The notes under the pieces were generated by a model. It had not been told where the DNA came from. It did not search any database and saw only the letters and a list, made by a program, of their open reading frames with translations. Shown here one piece after another: positions 9,550 through 20,204 of a stretch of 64,000 nt of DNA. The first letter of the stretch is position 1. Every line of letters starts with the position of its first letter. A program made the position numbers and the translations under genes. The DNA is from CAYTZN01 sp964442495 (GTDB lineage Bacteria; Pseudomonadota; Gammaproteobacteria; Legionellales; Legionellaceae), in contig CAYTZN010000007.1 in NCBI GenBank assembly GCA_964442495.1, forward strand, positions 1 to 64,000, written 5' to 3'.

Positions 9550-9855
9550 ATGATACCAGTAACAAATTATTTAATATTAAGCGTGATTCTATTTAGCTTA
9601 AGTTTAGTTGGAATAATTATAAATAGACGTAACGTTATTCATCTTTTGGTGTGTATCGAACTAATGCTTCTTGCTGTTAACACTAATTTTGTTGCATTTT
9701 CGCATTATTACGGTGGAACAGCAGGGCAAGTGTTTGTGTTTTTTATATTGACTGTTGCTGCAGCAGAAGCAGCAATTGGTTTGGCGATTGTAATGTTGCT
9801 CCACCGAAACCGGGGCAATATAGACGTAGACAAAATGAATCATTTAAAAGGGTAA
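9550..9855 (+). CDS. nuoK: NADH-quinone oxidoreductase subunit K
   Basis: Three-helix membrane subunit (Mrp/MnhC-like) of the proton-translocating arm. The two buried glutamates of the family are present at E37 and E73 (E36 and E72 in E. coli). It is 101 residues, the usual size. The ATG follows a TGAGGA motif, and nuoL begins 4 nt downstream. Confidence 0.96.
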   Translation: MIPVTNYLILSVILFSLSLVGIIINRRNVIHLLVCIELMLLAVNTNFVAFSHYYGGTAGQVFVFFILTVAAAEAAIGLAIVMLLHRNRGNIDVDKMNHLKG

Positions 9856-9859
9856 CAAC

Positions 9860-11830
9860 GTGAGCATTTTACAGTGTTGTTTGATTATTGTGTTGGCACC
9901 GTTGGTTGGATCCATGGTTGCTGGATTTTTTCGTAAACAAATTGGACGAATGGGTGCTCATAGCGTCACTATCGCAGGTGTTGCGATTTCATTAGCGTTG
10001 TCTATTTATGTAGCTACGTTGATCCTATCCGGTGCGGCTCCTGTTCTAAACACCAATTTATACACATGGGCGAGTGGTGGTGACCTGTTTCCTTTTGCTT
10101 TTCATATTGGTTTTTTGATTGACCCGCTTACCGTGGTCATGATGGTTATTGTAACGTTTGTGTCTTTATTGGTTCACATTTATAGCATTGGTTATATGGT
10201 CGATGATGATGGCTACCAGCGTTTTTTTAGTTATATTTCGCTTTTTACGTTCATGATGCTGATGTTGGTAACAGGTAATAATTTTTTGCAGCTTTTCTTT
10301 GGATGGGAAGGTGTGGGTGTTGTTTCTTATTTGCTGATCAGTTTTTGGTATCACAAAGAGTCTGCTATTCAGGGTGGATTAAAAGCATTTGTAGTAAATC
10401 GCGTTGGTGATTTTGGTTTTATATTGGGTATTGGCTTGGTTCTGGCTTATGTCGGTAGTCTTGATTATGCCACGGTATTTAATAGCGCGACGTTACTCTC
10501 CCACGAAACGATTGAGATTTTTGCGGGGCATGCATGGTCACTTATTACTGTGATTTGCTTGTTGTTATTTGTTGGCGCAATGGGTAAATCAGCTCAAGTG
10601 CCATTACATGTGTGGCTTCCTGAGTCGATGGAAGGCCCGACACCTATTTCCGCATTGATTCACGCCGCAACAATGGTTACCGCGGGCGTCTTTATGGTTG
10701 CGAGAATTTCTCCTTTGGTTGAACTTTCCACCACAGCGCTAAGTTTTATTTTGATTATTGGCGCGACTGGAGCCCTTTTTACAGGTGCATTAGCCCTGGT
10801 TATGAATGATATAAAACGCGTTGTTGCATATTCGACCCTCTCGCAGTTGGGTTACATGATGGCCGCAATGGGTGCTTCTGCTTATAGTGCAGGCGTTTTT
10901 CATCTCTTGACGCATGCGTGTTTTAAGGCACTTCTCTTTTTAGCCGCAGGTTCTGTTATTATTGGAATGCACCACGAGCAAGACATGCGCAAAATGGGTG
11001 GTTTGTGGAAAAAAATGCCTATCACTTACGTCACATTTTTAATTGGTAGCTTAGCGTTGTGCGCTATTCCTCCTTTTGCGGGGTTTTACTCGAAAGATAC
11101 TATTATAGAAGCGGTACAACTAAGTGCGACTCCTGGTGCTCACTATGCCTATATTTGTGTTGCATTAGGTGCCATGGTGACGGCTATATATTCTTTCCGT
11201 GCACTGTTCATGACATTCCATGGTAAGCCTCGTATGGATGCACATACATGGTCTCATCTGCATGAGTCTCCTTGGGTGGTTTGGTTACCGTTGGTTATTT
11301 TGGCAATTCCTTCCGTTATTGTTGGGTATATTTTGTATATGCCTATGTTATTCAAGATGCCAACTTTATTGAATATATCCATATTTGTGCTACCTGAGCA
11401 CAACGTGCTTGCCGAGATTGGCAAAGAAGTTATTTCACCGTTCCACAGTATGATACATGCAGTAACGTCATTGATTTTTTGGTTGACGTTGGCAGGTATT
11501 TTTATAGCGTGGGTATGCTACATCGCTCTTCCTATTATCCCTGCTCGTTTAGTGAGTACATTTAATGGAATATACAAAATTTTATTAAACAAATATGGCT
11601 TTGATTCGTTTAATGATTTTGTATTCGTTCGTGGTGCTAAAGCATTAGGACGGTTTTTCTACCAGGTTGGTGATAAAAAACTGATTGATGGTTTCTTTGT
11701 CAATGGGACTGCTCATGCTGTTAGGTGGTTCTCGCTCGAAGGGCGAGGAATTCAAAGTGGTTACTTATACCACTACCTGGCCATTATGGTATTTGGAGTC
11801 TTGGTTTTTCTTTGCTGGTTATTATTATAA
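9860..11830 (+). CDS. nuoL: NADH-quinone oxidoreductase subunit L
   Basis: Antiporter-like proton-pumping subunit at the far end of the complex I membrane arm. The 656 residues contain the FFGWEGVGVVSYLLI motif with the functional glutamate E150, the lysine-containing helix of GKSAQVPLHVWLP, and a long C-terminal extension that should form the lateral helix. It starts with GTG at 9860. nuoM follows after 93 nt. Confidence 0.96.
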   Translation: MSILQCCLIIVLAPLVGSMVAGFFRKQIGRMGAHSVTIAGVAISLALSIYVATLILSGAAPVLNTNLYTWASGGDLFPFAFHIGFLIDPLTVVMMVIVTFVSLLVHIYSIGYMVDDDGYQRFFSYISLFTFMMLMLVTGNNFLQLFFGWEGVGVVSYLLISFWYHKESAIQGGLKAFVVNRVGDFGFILGIGLVLAYVGSLDYATVFNSATLLSHETIEIFAGHAWSLITVICLLLFVGAMGKSAQVPLHVWLPESMEGPTPISALIHAATMVTAGVFMVARISPLVELSTTALSFILIIGATGALFTGALALVMNDIKRVVAYSTLSQLGYMMAAMGASAYSAGVFHLLTHACFKALLFLAAGSVIIGMHHEQDMRKMGGLWKKMPITYVTFLIGSLALCAIPPFAGFYSKDTIIEAVQLSATPGAHYAYICVALGAMVTAIYSFRALFMTFHGKPRMDAHTWSHLHESPWVVWLPLVILAIPSVIVGYILYMPMLFKMPTLLNISIFVLPEHNVLAEIGKEVISPFHSMIHAVTSLIFWLTLAGIFIAWVCYIALPIIPARLVSTFNGIYKILLNKYGFDSFNDFVFVRGAKALGRFFYQVGDKKLIDGFFVNGTAHAVRWFSLEGRGIQSGYLYHYLAIMVFGVLVFLCWLLL

Positions 11831-11923
11831 GCTCGTTTCTTTTTAAAATGCGTCTGCAACACTTAATTGTGGGTAGAATTTTTAATAACGAAACTGAGTT
11901 CAGACTGAATTTAAGGTGAGGGT

Positions 11924-13429
11924 ATGCATCATTTGCTCAATCTATTGATCTGGTTGCCGATTATTGGCGGCGTGTTTGTGTTCATGACAGGCGATGATAA
12001 CAATCCAAATGTTTCTCGCTACGTATCATTGTTTACGGTCATTCTGACCTTGCTTATGTGCATACCCTTGGTCGCGGGTTTTAACTTAAACATCATGGAC
12101 ATGCAATTTGTTGAGGATATTCCTTGGATGCCAGCCTTAGGTATTCATTATCATTTAGGTATTGATGGCCTATCGCTTCTTCTCATTGTTTTAAGTATTT
12201 TTACTAACCTGATTGTTATTTTATCAACTTGGGATAGTGTTAAAAAACGTGTTGGTCAGTACATGGCAGCATTTTTAATCATGCAAGGTTTGTTGGTTGG
12301 TGTGTTCTCTGCGATGGATACCATTATTTTTTATATTTTTTGGGAAGCGACACTCGTGCCCATGTATCTTATCATAGGGATATGGGGCTCAGAGAACCGT
12401 GTTTATGCGGCCATTAAATTCTTTTTGTACACCTTTTTAGGTTCAGTACTAATGCTTGCCTCCTTTTTATACTTAGGATACCTGGCAGGTTCTTTTGACA
12501 TTGAAACACTGTATGCAGTGAAGCTAGGAATGACCGCACAAACGTTAATTTTCATTTCCTTTTTCTTAGGTTTTGCTATAAAAATCCCTATGTTTCCAGT
12601 TCACACATGGTTGCCTGATGCTCACACAGAAGCACCTGCTGGTGGTTCTATTGTACTGGCGGCTATTCTTTTAAAGCTTGGTGCTTATGGTTTTATTCGG
12701 TTTGCTCTGCCAATTGTTCCAGATGCATGTAGCAAATATGCCATGGTTATGGTTGTTCTGTCATTGATTGCGGTAGTGTATGTTGGCTTGGTTGCAATTA
12801 TTCAACAAGACATGAAACGACTGATTGCATACTCTTCTATATCACACATGGGTTTTGTGACCTTGGGTTGTTTTGCTATCTTTGCTATTGGCGACCATGC
12901 GAGCTTAAGAAGTGCCGGCTTGGTTTTGGAGGGGGCAATTATCGTCATGATCTCTCATGCGTTTGTTTCCAGCGCAATGTTTGCGGGGGTCGGATTTATT
13001 TATGACCGAATGCATACTCGGCAGATTAAAGATTTTGGCGGTATTGTAACGTCCATGCCTGTATTTGCATCCTTCTTTATGTTGTTTGCCATGGCAAATG
13101 CAGGGTTGCCAGGAACCTCCGGTTTCGTTGGGGAGTTTATGGTAATCCTGGGTAGCATCAAAGCGGGCTTTTGGGTGGCTTTTTGGGCGTCTACTACGTT
13201 GATCATTGGCGCTGTTTATACTCTCTGGATGTACAAACGAGTTATTTTTGGACCAGTTGCCAATGAAAAAGTAGCTGAACTTAAAGATCTTAGTCGCTTT
13301 GAAGTCAGTGCTTACATCTTATTAGCATTTATGGTTATCGCTATGGGCGTTTATCCTAAACCAATATTAGATTATGTGCATCAAACGGTGAGCCATACTT
13401 TGGCAGCAACGGATAAAACAAAATTGTAG
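11924..13429 (+). CDS. nuoM: NADH-quinone oxidoreductase subunit M
   Basis: Second antiporter-like proton pump subunit. It has FWEATLVPMYLIIGIWG with E141 (E144 in E. coli) and the conserved FAIKIPMFPVHTWLPDAHTE stretch that carries a key lysine. It is 501 residues with about 14 hydrophobic helices. The ATG follows AAGGTGAGGG. The next 152 nt up to nuoN show no gene and no clear terminator. Confidence 0.96.
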   Translation: MHHLLNLLIWLPIIGGVFVFMTGDDNNPNVSRYVSLFTVILTLLMCIPLVAGFNLNIMDMQFVEDIPWMPALGIHYHLGIDGLSLLLIVLSIFTNLIVILSTWDSVKKRVGQYMAAFLIMQGLLVGVFSAMDTIIFYIFWEATLVPMYLIIGIWGSENRVYAAIKFFLYTFLGSVLMLASFLYLGYLAGSFDIETLYAVKLGMTAQTLIFISFFLGFAIKIPMFPVHTWLPDAHTEAPAGGSIVLAAILLKLGAYGFIRFALPIVPDACSKYAMVMVVLSLIAVVYVGLVAIIQQDMKRLIAYSSISHMGFVTLGCFAIFAIGDHASLRSAGLVLEGAIIVMISHAFVSSAMFAGVGFIYDRMHTRQIKDFGGIVTSMPVFASFFMLFAMANAGLPGTSGFVGEFMVILGSIKAGFWVAFWASTTLIIGAVYTLWMYKRVIFGPVANEKVAELKDLSRFEVSAYILLAFMVIAMGVYPKPILDYVHQTVSHTLAATDKTKL

Positions 13430-13581
13430 GCTTTGTTACGTGTTGTATGAGTACAGCATCGTATGAATCTTTGGTCTACTAGACAGTACGCCATGGGTAT
13501 GCGAGTGGAGAATCAAAGCCACAGCAACTTATTTCAGCGCAACACATGGGCTAAATTGAAACTTTGTAAGGTTAAATTAAT

Positions 13582-15024
13582 ATGACTGAGTTATTAACCA
13601 ATATTCACTTGGCGCTACCCGAAATGATAGTGCTGGCAACTGCCACCATTACAATTCTCATGGATTTATTCTTTGGGCGACGTCTACCTTCGGTAGCTTT
13701 TATTTGTTCAACGAGTGGTTTGGCGTTGGCTGCTGTTGTGAGCGTTCTTTTTATTGGTCAATATAGTTCGCTTGTGTTTCATGGACTTTTTATTAGTGAT
13801 GATATTTCACAGCTCATGAAATTGTTTATTTACCTAACGGTTTTCTTAAGTTTTTTATACTCAAAACACTATATTGAGGAGCACAGAATGCCAACAGGGG
13901 ATTATTATGTCCTCGGTCTTTTTTCAACTTTAGGGATGATGACGTTAGTGTCAGCACATTCTTTGTTGACGGTATATCTTGGTTTAGAATTACTCTCACT
14001 TCCTTTGTATGCAATGACTGCCATTAGACGTACGAACAGTGATGCCTCTGAAGCTGCCATGAAATATTTTGTTATGGGTGCTATTGCTTCCGGCATGCTT
14101 CTTTACGGTATTTCTCTTCTTTATGGTGCGACGGGACAACTTGATTTATCTGATATTGCCGGCTCCATATCATCTAATTGGAATGACCAGCGTGGTTTAA
14201 TTTCTTATGGCATGGTATTTTTGCTGGCTGGAGTAGGGTTTAAATTAGCCGCGGTTCCTTTTCACATGTGGGTACCAGATGTCTATGACGGTGCGCCAAG
14301 CTCTGTTACTATGTTTATAGGAACGGCGCCAAAAATTGCAGCAGTGGGCATGGCACTTCGTATTCTAACCATAGCGTTACCTGAGGTAGCAACACAATGG
14401 CAGCAATTGGTTTTGATCATGGCGCTGTCTTCGGCCGGTGTTGGTAATCTTCTTGCCATTACCCAGACAAACATTAAACGCATGTTTGCTTACTCGGCTA
14501 TTTCGCACATGGGTTATGCTTTATTTGGGATATTAGCTGCAACAGCCAGTGGATATGCTGCGTCTCTTTATTATGTTTTGGTCTATGCAATTATGTCTAC
14601 AGGCGCGTTCGGGCTGATCGTCTTGATGTCTCGTGCGGGGATTGAGGTTGAAGCGGTTGATGATTTAAAAGGGTTAAACAAGCGTAACCCATGGCTTGCT
14701 TTTATGATGATGATTGTCATGCTGTCCATGGCAGGCATCCCCCCAGCAGTTGGGTTTTTCACTAAGTTGTTGGTGTTAAAAGCATTGGTAGACGTTCAGA
14801 TGACGTGGGTCGCGGTGTTAGGCCTTGCATTTGCAGTTATTGGGGCCTTTTATTATTTACGAGTGATTAAGGTGATGTATTTTGATGAACCTATTGATGC
14901 AACGCCAGTCAAAATATCATCTGTAACTCGAGTGTTTTTTTCATTAAATTGTTTGTCACTGCTATATTTGGGTATATTTCCGAGTGCGCTAATATCGGCT
15001 TGTATAGCTGCTTTTGTGAAGTAA
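13582..15024 (+). CDS. nuoN: NADH-quinone oxidoreductase subunit N
   Basis: Third antiporter-like pump subunit and last gene of the nuo cluster. The glutamate E136 in YLGLELLSLPLYAM (E133 in E. coli) and the FKLAAVPFHMWVPDVYDGAP motif identify it. It is 480 residues and hydrophobic throughout. The ATG follows GTAAGG. Downstream lies the initiator tRNA gene. Confidence 0.96.
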   Translation: MTELLTNIHLALPEMIVLATATITILMDLFFGRRLPSVAFICSTSGLALAAVVSVLFIGQYSSLVFHGLFISDDISQLMKLFIYLTVFLSFLYSKHYIEEHRMPTGDYYVLGLFSTLGMMTLVSAHSLLTVYLGLELLSLPLYAMTAIRRTNSDASEAAMKYFVMGAIASGMLLYGISLLYGATGQLDLSDIAGSISSNWNDQRGLISYGMVFLLAGVGFKLAAVPFHMWVPDVYDGAPSSVTMFIGTAPKIAAVGMALRILTIALPEVATQWQQLVLIMALSSAGVGNLLAITQTNIKRMFAYSAISHMGYALFGILAATASGYAASLYYVLVYAIMSTGAFGLIVLMSRAGIEVEAVDDLKGLNKRNPWLAFMMMIVMLSMAGIPPAVGFFTKLLVLKALVDVQMTWVAVLGLAFAVIGAFYYLRVIKVMYFDEPIDATPVKISSVTRVFFSLNCLSLLYLGIFPSALISACIAAFVK

Positions 15025-15161
15025 ATGTGCCGTTTGGAGGGAAATATTGCTTCTGTGAATAAAATACAATCTATTTTAGACACCTTCGAATCTAAATTTG
15101 TATTTATCATCAAAATCACTTGATAAGTAGAAGCACTGTGAGTATAATTGCCCTCAGTTGA

Positions 15162-15238
<77 letters not shown>

Positions 15239-15249
15239 CTATATATAAG

Positions 15250-15270
15250 ACCCCATTTATGGGGTTTTTT
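15250..15270 (+). terminator. intrinsic terminator after tRNA-fMet
   Basis: Hairpin ACCCCA-TTTA-TGGGGT followed at once by a T run (15265-15270), 12 nt after the tRNA CCA end. This is standard rho-independent form. The 217 nt from here to rimP hold no gene that I can see and must contain the promoter for the rimP-nusA-infB operon. Confidence 0.8.
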
Positions 15271-15487
15271 ATTATCTGAGTATAAAGACTTATCCGTTTT
15301 GTTTTTTTAGTTCCTAGCGCTTTAAAGGTTATTAAATAACTAGCGCCAAAGAGACCAAAATGAATAAGCCACTGTACCGGGATCCGTTCCCTCTTACTAT
15401 CGGAAACATGTGCGCTCTATAATGGCTAAAACTTTTTAAAGCCAGGTTCATTAGAGATAAGCCACAGTCTTAATATACGAGAGGCAT

Positions 15488-15934
15488 ATGTTACAAGACG
15501 AAATTGAACAATTATTAAAGCCCACCATAGAGGGCCAAGGCTATGAGCTTTGGGGTTGTGAGTATTTGGCACAAGGTAAACACTCCTTATTACGTATTTA
15601 TATAGATAAAGCCGAAGGAATAGGCATTACTGATTGCGAGCAAATTAGTCGTCAAGTCAGTGCTTTGTTGGATGTTGAAGATCCAGTACCTGGTAATTAC
15701 AGTTTGGAAGTTTCATCACCAGGGATTCCCCGGCCTTTGTTTCATGCTAGGCATTATGAACGGTATGTTGGCCAAGAAGTGCATATAAAATTATTTAAAC
15801 CCGTAGGTGGCAAGCGGAAGTACGTTGGACACATCGTCTCCGCTAACGAAGGCACCTTGGTATTAAATGTGGATGGTACACAACAGGATTTTCTTTTTTC
15901 TAATATTGTGAAAGCAAATTTGACAGTCGAGTGA
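15488..15934 (+). CDS. rimP: ribosome maturation factor RimP
   Basis: Assists assembly of the 30S subunit. At 148 residues it has the usual two-domain layout: N-terminal alpha/beta domain about 1-80 with SLEVSSPGIPRPL, and a C-terminal SH3-like beta barrel about 85-148. The ATG follows ACGAGAGG. It heads the conserved rimP-nusA-infB-rbfA-truB-rpsO-pnp order. Confidence 0.94.
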   Translation: MLQDEIEQLLKPTIEGQGYELWGCEYLAQGKHSLLRIYIDKAEGIGITDCEQISRQVSALLDVEDPVPGNYSLEVSSPGIPRPLFHARHYERYVGQEVHIKLFKPVGGKRKYVGHIVSANEGTLVLNVDGTQQDFLFSNIVKANLTVE

Positions 15935-15942
15935 GGCGAACA

Positions 15943-17436
15943 ATGAGCAAAGAATTGTTATTAGTTGCTGAGGCGTTATCTAACGAAAAAGGCGTGAGTA
16001 AAGAAGTTGTTTTGGAGGCTATCCAAGCTGCTTTAGAATCGGCCACACGTAAGCTGTCAGGTATGGAACTAGGTGTTCGAGTCAAGCTTGATTCCCGAAG
16101 TGGCGAATATGAGACATTTCAATATTGGGATGTAGTCGCTGATGATGCAGTCGAATTCCCCGAGAGAGAATTAACGTTAGCTGAAGCACAACTACGCTCA
16201 CCTAAAGTAGAACTAGGTGATCGTATTGAAGAACCAATGCCTTCGATTGAATTTGGTCGAATTGCCGCACAAACGGCTAGGCAGGTTATCATGCAAAAAG
16301 TTCGTGAAGCTGAGCGTCGCTTGATTATTGATCAATTTAAAAACAAGCTGGGTCAGCTCATTTATGGAACCGTAAAAAAAGTAACCCGCGATAATATCAT
16401 TATTGATTTGGGTGGAAAGGCAGAAGCATTCATGCCACGTAATGAAATGTTACCTCAAGAAATGTTTCGTCCAAATGATAGGGTTAGAGCCTACCTTTAC
16501 GAAATTTTAGATAATGTACGTGGTCCACAATTATTGGTGAGCCGTGTGCGAAAAGAAATGCTCATTGAGTTATTCCGCATAGAAGTACCAGAAATCGGTG
16601 AAAATATTATTGAAGTCAGAGCTGCTGCACGTGAGCCTGGTAATCGGTCAAAAATCGCTGTTAAAACAAATGATGGACGAATTGATCCTATTGGTGCATG
16701 TGTTGGCATGAGAGGCGCGCGTGTTCAAGCTGTTTCTAGTGAGTTGGGTGGAGAGCGCGTTGATATTATCCTGTGGGATGATAATCCTGCTCAATTGGTT
16801 ATTAATGCGATGGCACCTGCTGATATTTCTTCAATTGTTGTTGATGAAGATTCTCACACGATGGATTTAGCTGTTCATAAAGATCAGTTGTCACAGGCTA
16901 TTGGTCGTAATGGACAAAATGTAAGGTTAGCTAGCCAATTAACAGGCTGGGTATTGAATGTCATGACTGTTGAGGAGTTTGAAGGTAAAAGCCAGGAAGA
17001 ATCAACAAAAGTCATTAAATTGTTTACTACTGCCTTAGAAATTGATGAAGAAATTGCACAATTGCTGGTCCAAAATGGATTTTCTTCTTTAGAAGAAATT
17101 GCTTATGTGCCTAAAGATGAGCTGCTTGCCATTGAAGAGTTTGATGAGGAAATCATCGATGAACTTCGTAACCGTGCTAACAACACGTTACTGACACAAG
17201 CCTTAACGTCTGGGAATGGCTTGGGTGGCGAGCCTGATGAAACACTGTTATCTATGGAAGGCATGACAGAAGAACTTGCAAAAAAATTAGCTGCCAATGG
17301 AATAACCACAATGGATGAATTGGCTGAACAATCGGTTGATGAATTGTTGGAAATTGACGGGATGACAGAGAAAAAAGCAGGCGCTCTAATTATGAAAGCA
17401 CGCGAGCCGTGGTTTCACAGCGATGAAGCGAAGTAG
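15943..17436 (+). CDS. nusA: transcription termination/antitermination factor NusA
   Basis: RNA polymerase-binding elongation factor. It has an N-terminal polymerase-binding domain (about 1-125), an S1 domain (about 135-200), and two KH domains containing GMRGARVQAV and IGRNGQNVRLA. Two acidic C-terminal helix-hairpin repeats (about 360-490) are of the type found in E. coli NusA. The ATG at 15943 follows GAGGCG. An in-frame GTG at 15931 overlapping rimP would add four residues and is less likely. It is 497 residues. Confidence 0.95.
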   Translation: MSKELLLVAEALSNEKGVSKEVVLEAIQAALESATRKLSGMELGVRVKLDSRSGEYETFQYWDVVADDAVEFPERELTLAEAQLRSPKVELGDRIEEPMPSIEFGRIAAQTARQVIMQKVREAERRLIIDQFKNKLGQLIYGTVKKVTRDNIIIDLGGKAEAFMPRNEMLPQEMFRPNDRVRAYLYEILDNVRGPQLLVSRVRKEMLIELFRIEVPEIGENIIEVRAAAREPGNRSKIAVKTNDGRIDPIGACVGMRGARVQAVSSELGGERVDIILWDDNPAQLVINAMAPADISSIVVDEDSHTMDLAVHKDQLSQAIGRNGQNVRLASQLTGWVLNVMTVEEFEGKSQEESTKVIKLFTTALEIDEEIAQLLVQNGFSSLEEIAYVPKDELLAIEEFDEEIIDELRNRANNTLLTQALTSGNGLGGEPDETLLSMEGMTEELAKKLAANGITTMDELAEQSVDELLEIDGMTEKKAGALIMKAREPWFHSDEAK

Positions 17437-17650
17437 TTGAGCCGGTTGATTGGTCCTGTTCTTAATTAGGATATACGGCATGGCGTTAAATCTTGCCATG
17501 CTACCTTAATTATTAGGGTTCTCTGATCATTTTACCTGCTTTAGAGTCGTAATGGTTTATGTAAAAGCAACATGGCTCGGGCAGTAAATAGAACAGTAGG
17601 CCTTAGTAGGACAGTATTAAAAAATTGTTGTGCTAGGTATTTAGAATGAG

Positions 17651-17683
17651 AGCTGTATTCAACAGCTGAAAGGGGATTAAATT
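17651..17683 (+). promoter_or_regulatory. hairpin and ribosome binding site ahead of infB
   Basis: AGCTGT (17651-17656) and ACAGCT (17662-17667) form a 6-bp stem directly before the AAAGGGG ribosome binding site and the ATG at 17684. The 247-nt gap between nusA and infB is long for this operon and also carries a second inverted repeat, GCATGGC/GCCATGC, near 17480-17505. An effect on translation initiation is possible but unproven. Confidence 0.3.
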
Positions 17684-20197
17684 ATGGCGGATGTGACGGT
17701 TAAACAATTGGCTCAGGTCGTTGGTATCCCTGTTGAGCGCTTATTGAGCCAGTTGCAAGAAGCTGGATTATCCATTGTTGATGATCAGCAAACAGTCAAT
17801 GAAGAACAAAAGCGTATTCTGTTAAATCATTTGAAAGGTGGTGCCAGTCAAGACACCGGCGCTACGGCGGAGCGAATCACCTTAAGACGAAAAAGTGTTT
17901 CACAAGTAACCATGGGACATGATGTTCACAGCAGTAAAACAGTTAATATTGAAGTTCGCAAAAAGAAGGTCTATGTAAAGCGTCCCACTGTACCAGAGCC
18001 CTTGGAAAATCAAGTGGAGGAGCCTGAGCAAGAAATTCTCGAAGAGATAGGTATAGATGAGTCTGTAGAAGCTATCAATATCGAAGCTCCTGAGGCAGAA
18101 AGCAGTGAACCTATAGTATCGGAAGAAACAGTGGTTGTGTCTGACGCTATAGAGCTACCACAAGTTCCTGCTGAACCAAACCCTGAGCCTGTCGTCGCTG
18201 AAAGTATAAAATCTGAAAAGTCTAAGAAAAAGCCAGTTACAAAAGATGAGCCTGAGGTTGCTAAGCCTGATTTTAAAAAAGGCAAAAAAAAATCTAAGTA
18301 CCAACCCCCTGTACGTGAAGAGAATGATCACGATGCGCTTCATAAGCGTAATAAGAATAAAAAGCGTCGGGGTAATGAAAAATCTGATAAATACCGCGAA
18401 GCAGAAGAGTCCTTAACCCACGGTTTTGCAATGCCTACAACGCCTGTTGTGCGTGAGGTCATGATCCCTGAGACGGTCACTGTTGCTGAACTTGCTAAAC
18501 GCATGTCTGTCAAAGCAGCAGAGGTTATTAAGGTCATGATGGGCCTAGGTGCTATGGCGACGATTAACCAAGTGATTGATCAAGAGACCGCTATTATTGT
18601 TGTTGAAGAAATGGGCCATATTGCTCGTGCTCTTAAAGATGATGCTATTGAACACACTTTAGGTGATGTTATAAGCAAAGGTAGTAATAACCAATCGCGT
18701 GCACCTGTTGTGACTATTATGGGACATGTTGACCATGGTAAAACATCATTGCTTGATTATATTCGCCGTACTAAAGTTGCGGCTGGTGAGGCCGGTGGTA
18801 TTACACAACATATTGGTGCCTACCATGTAAGCACACCAAAAGGCGAAATTACCTTTTTAGATACACCAGGCCATGCGGCATTTACTGCAATGCGTGCACG
18901 CGGCGCACAAGCTACCGATATTGTGGTGTTGATTGTAGCTGCTGATGATGGTGTTAAGCCTCAAACTGTTGAAGCTGTTCAACATGCAAAAGCCGCTAAA
19001 GTACCTATTATTGTTGCAATTAATAAGATGGATAAACCTGGCGCTGACCCTGAGCGTGTTATGAATGAACTTACCGGGTATGAAGTTGTCCCAGAGCCTT
19101 GGGGCGGTGATACCATGTTTGTTAATATTTCTGCCAAATCAGGTCAAGGTATAGATGAATTGTTGGATGCAATTCTATTGCAATCAGAAGTTCTAGAATT
19201 AACCGCTCACACAGATGGCGCTGCAAAAGGTGTGGTTATTGAGTCTCGTCTGGATAAAGGGCGCGGTCCTGTTGCAACCGTCTTGGTGCAAAGTGGTACC
19301 TTGCGCAAAGGGGATATTCTTCTTGCGGGTCTTCAATACGGCCGTATACGTGCTTTAGTCAGTGATAATGGTAGCCTGGTGGACAGTGCCGGTCCCTCAA
19401 TGCCCGTTGAGGTTTTAGGATTGTCAGCCATTCCACATGCAGGCGATGATGCCATTGTTGTACCTGATGAGAAAAAAGCACGTGAAGTTGCCTTATTTAG
19501 ACAGGGCAAATTCCGTGATGTGAAATTAGCCAGACGTCAAAAAACTTCTCTAGAAGGTATTTTTGAAAACATGACGGCGGCAGAAACTAAAGTTCTAAAC
19601 ATTGTTCTTAAAGCAGACATGCAGGGCTCTGTTGAAGCTATTGCAGATGCACTTGTTAAATTATCCAACGAAGAAGTTACTGTCGAAGTGATTGCAAGTG
19701 GCGTGGGCGGTATTACCGAATCTGATGTTCACTTAGCGATAGCGTCTAATGGGCTATTGATTGGATTTAACGTTCGAGCAGATGCAGGCGCTAAACGCCT
19801 TGCTGAGCAAGAGTCTGTACCTATGCATTATTATAGCGTGATCTATGACATTGTAGATCAAGTGAAGGGCGCGTTAACTGGCATGCTTGCCCCTCAATTT
19901 AAAGAACAAATTGTTGGTATTGCTGAAGTTCGTGATGTATTCCGTTCGCCAAAGTTAGGCGCGATTGCTGGTTGTATGGTGGTAGAGGGTACGATTAAGC
20001 GAAACAACCCAATACGTGTACTACGAGATAACGTGGTTATTTATGAAGGATCTCTTGAATCTTTACGTCGCTTTAAAGATGATGTTTCCGAAGTTCGCCA
20101 GGGCATTGAGTGCGGCATTGGAGTGAAAAATTACAATGACGTTAAAACGGGTGACTTGATAGAAGTATTCGAAACCATCGAAATTAAACGAGACTAA
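17684..20197 (+). CDS. infB: translation initiation factor IF-2
   Basis: GTPase that brings initiator tRNA to the 30S subunit. Residues 1-52 form an IF2-N domain. A charged linker rich in Glu, Pro and Lys follows (about 100-245), then a second IF2-N-like unit. The G domain has GHVDHGKT at 347-354, DTPG and NKMD. Domains II to IV run to residue 837, ending IEIKRD. ATG at 17684 with AAAGGGG upstream. Confidence 0.97.
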   Translation: MADVTVKQLAQVVGIPVERLLSQLQEAGLSIVDDQQTVNEEQKRILLNHLKGGASQDTGATAERITLRRKSVSQVTMGHDVHSSKTVNIEVRKKKVYVKRPTVPEPLENQVEEPEQEILEEIGIDESVEAINIEAPEAESSEPIVSEETVVVSDAIELPQVPAEPNPEPVVAESIKSEKSKKKPVTKDEPEVAKPDFKKGKKKSKYQPPVREENDHDALHKRNKNKKRRGNEKSDKYREAEESLTHGFAMPTTPVVREVMIPETVTVAELAKRMSVKAAEVIKVMMGLGAMATINQVIDQETAIIVVEEMGHIARALKDDAIEHTLGDVISKGSNNQSRAPVVTIMGHVDHGKTSLLDYIRRTKVAAGEAGGITQHIGAYHVSTPKGEITFLDTPGHAAFTAMRARGAQATDIVVLIVAADDGVKPQTVEAVQHAKAAKVPIIVAINKMDKPGADPERVMNELTGYEVVPEPWGGDTMFVNISAKSGQGIDELLDAILLQSEVLELTAHTDGAAKGVVIESRLDKGRGPVATVLVQSGTLRKGDILLAGLQYGRIRALVSDNGSLVDSAGPSMPVEVLGLSAIPHAGDDAIVVPDEKKAREVALFRQGKFRDVKLARRQKTSLEGIFENMTAAETKVLNIVLKADMQGSVEAIADALVKLSNEEVTVEVIASGVGGITESDVHLAIASNGLLIGFNVRADAGAKRLAEQESVPMHYYSVIYDIVDQVKGALTGMLAPQFKEQIVGIAEVRDVFRSPKLGAIAGCMVVEGTIKRNNPIRVLRDNVVIYEGSLESLRRFKDDVSEVRQGIECGIGVKNYNDVKTGDLIEVFETIEIKRD

Positions 20198-20204
20198 AAG
20201 GTAT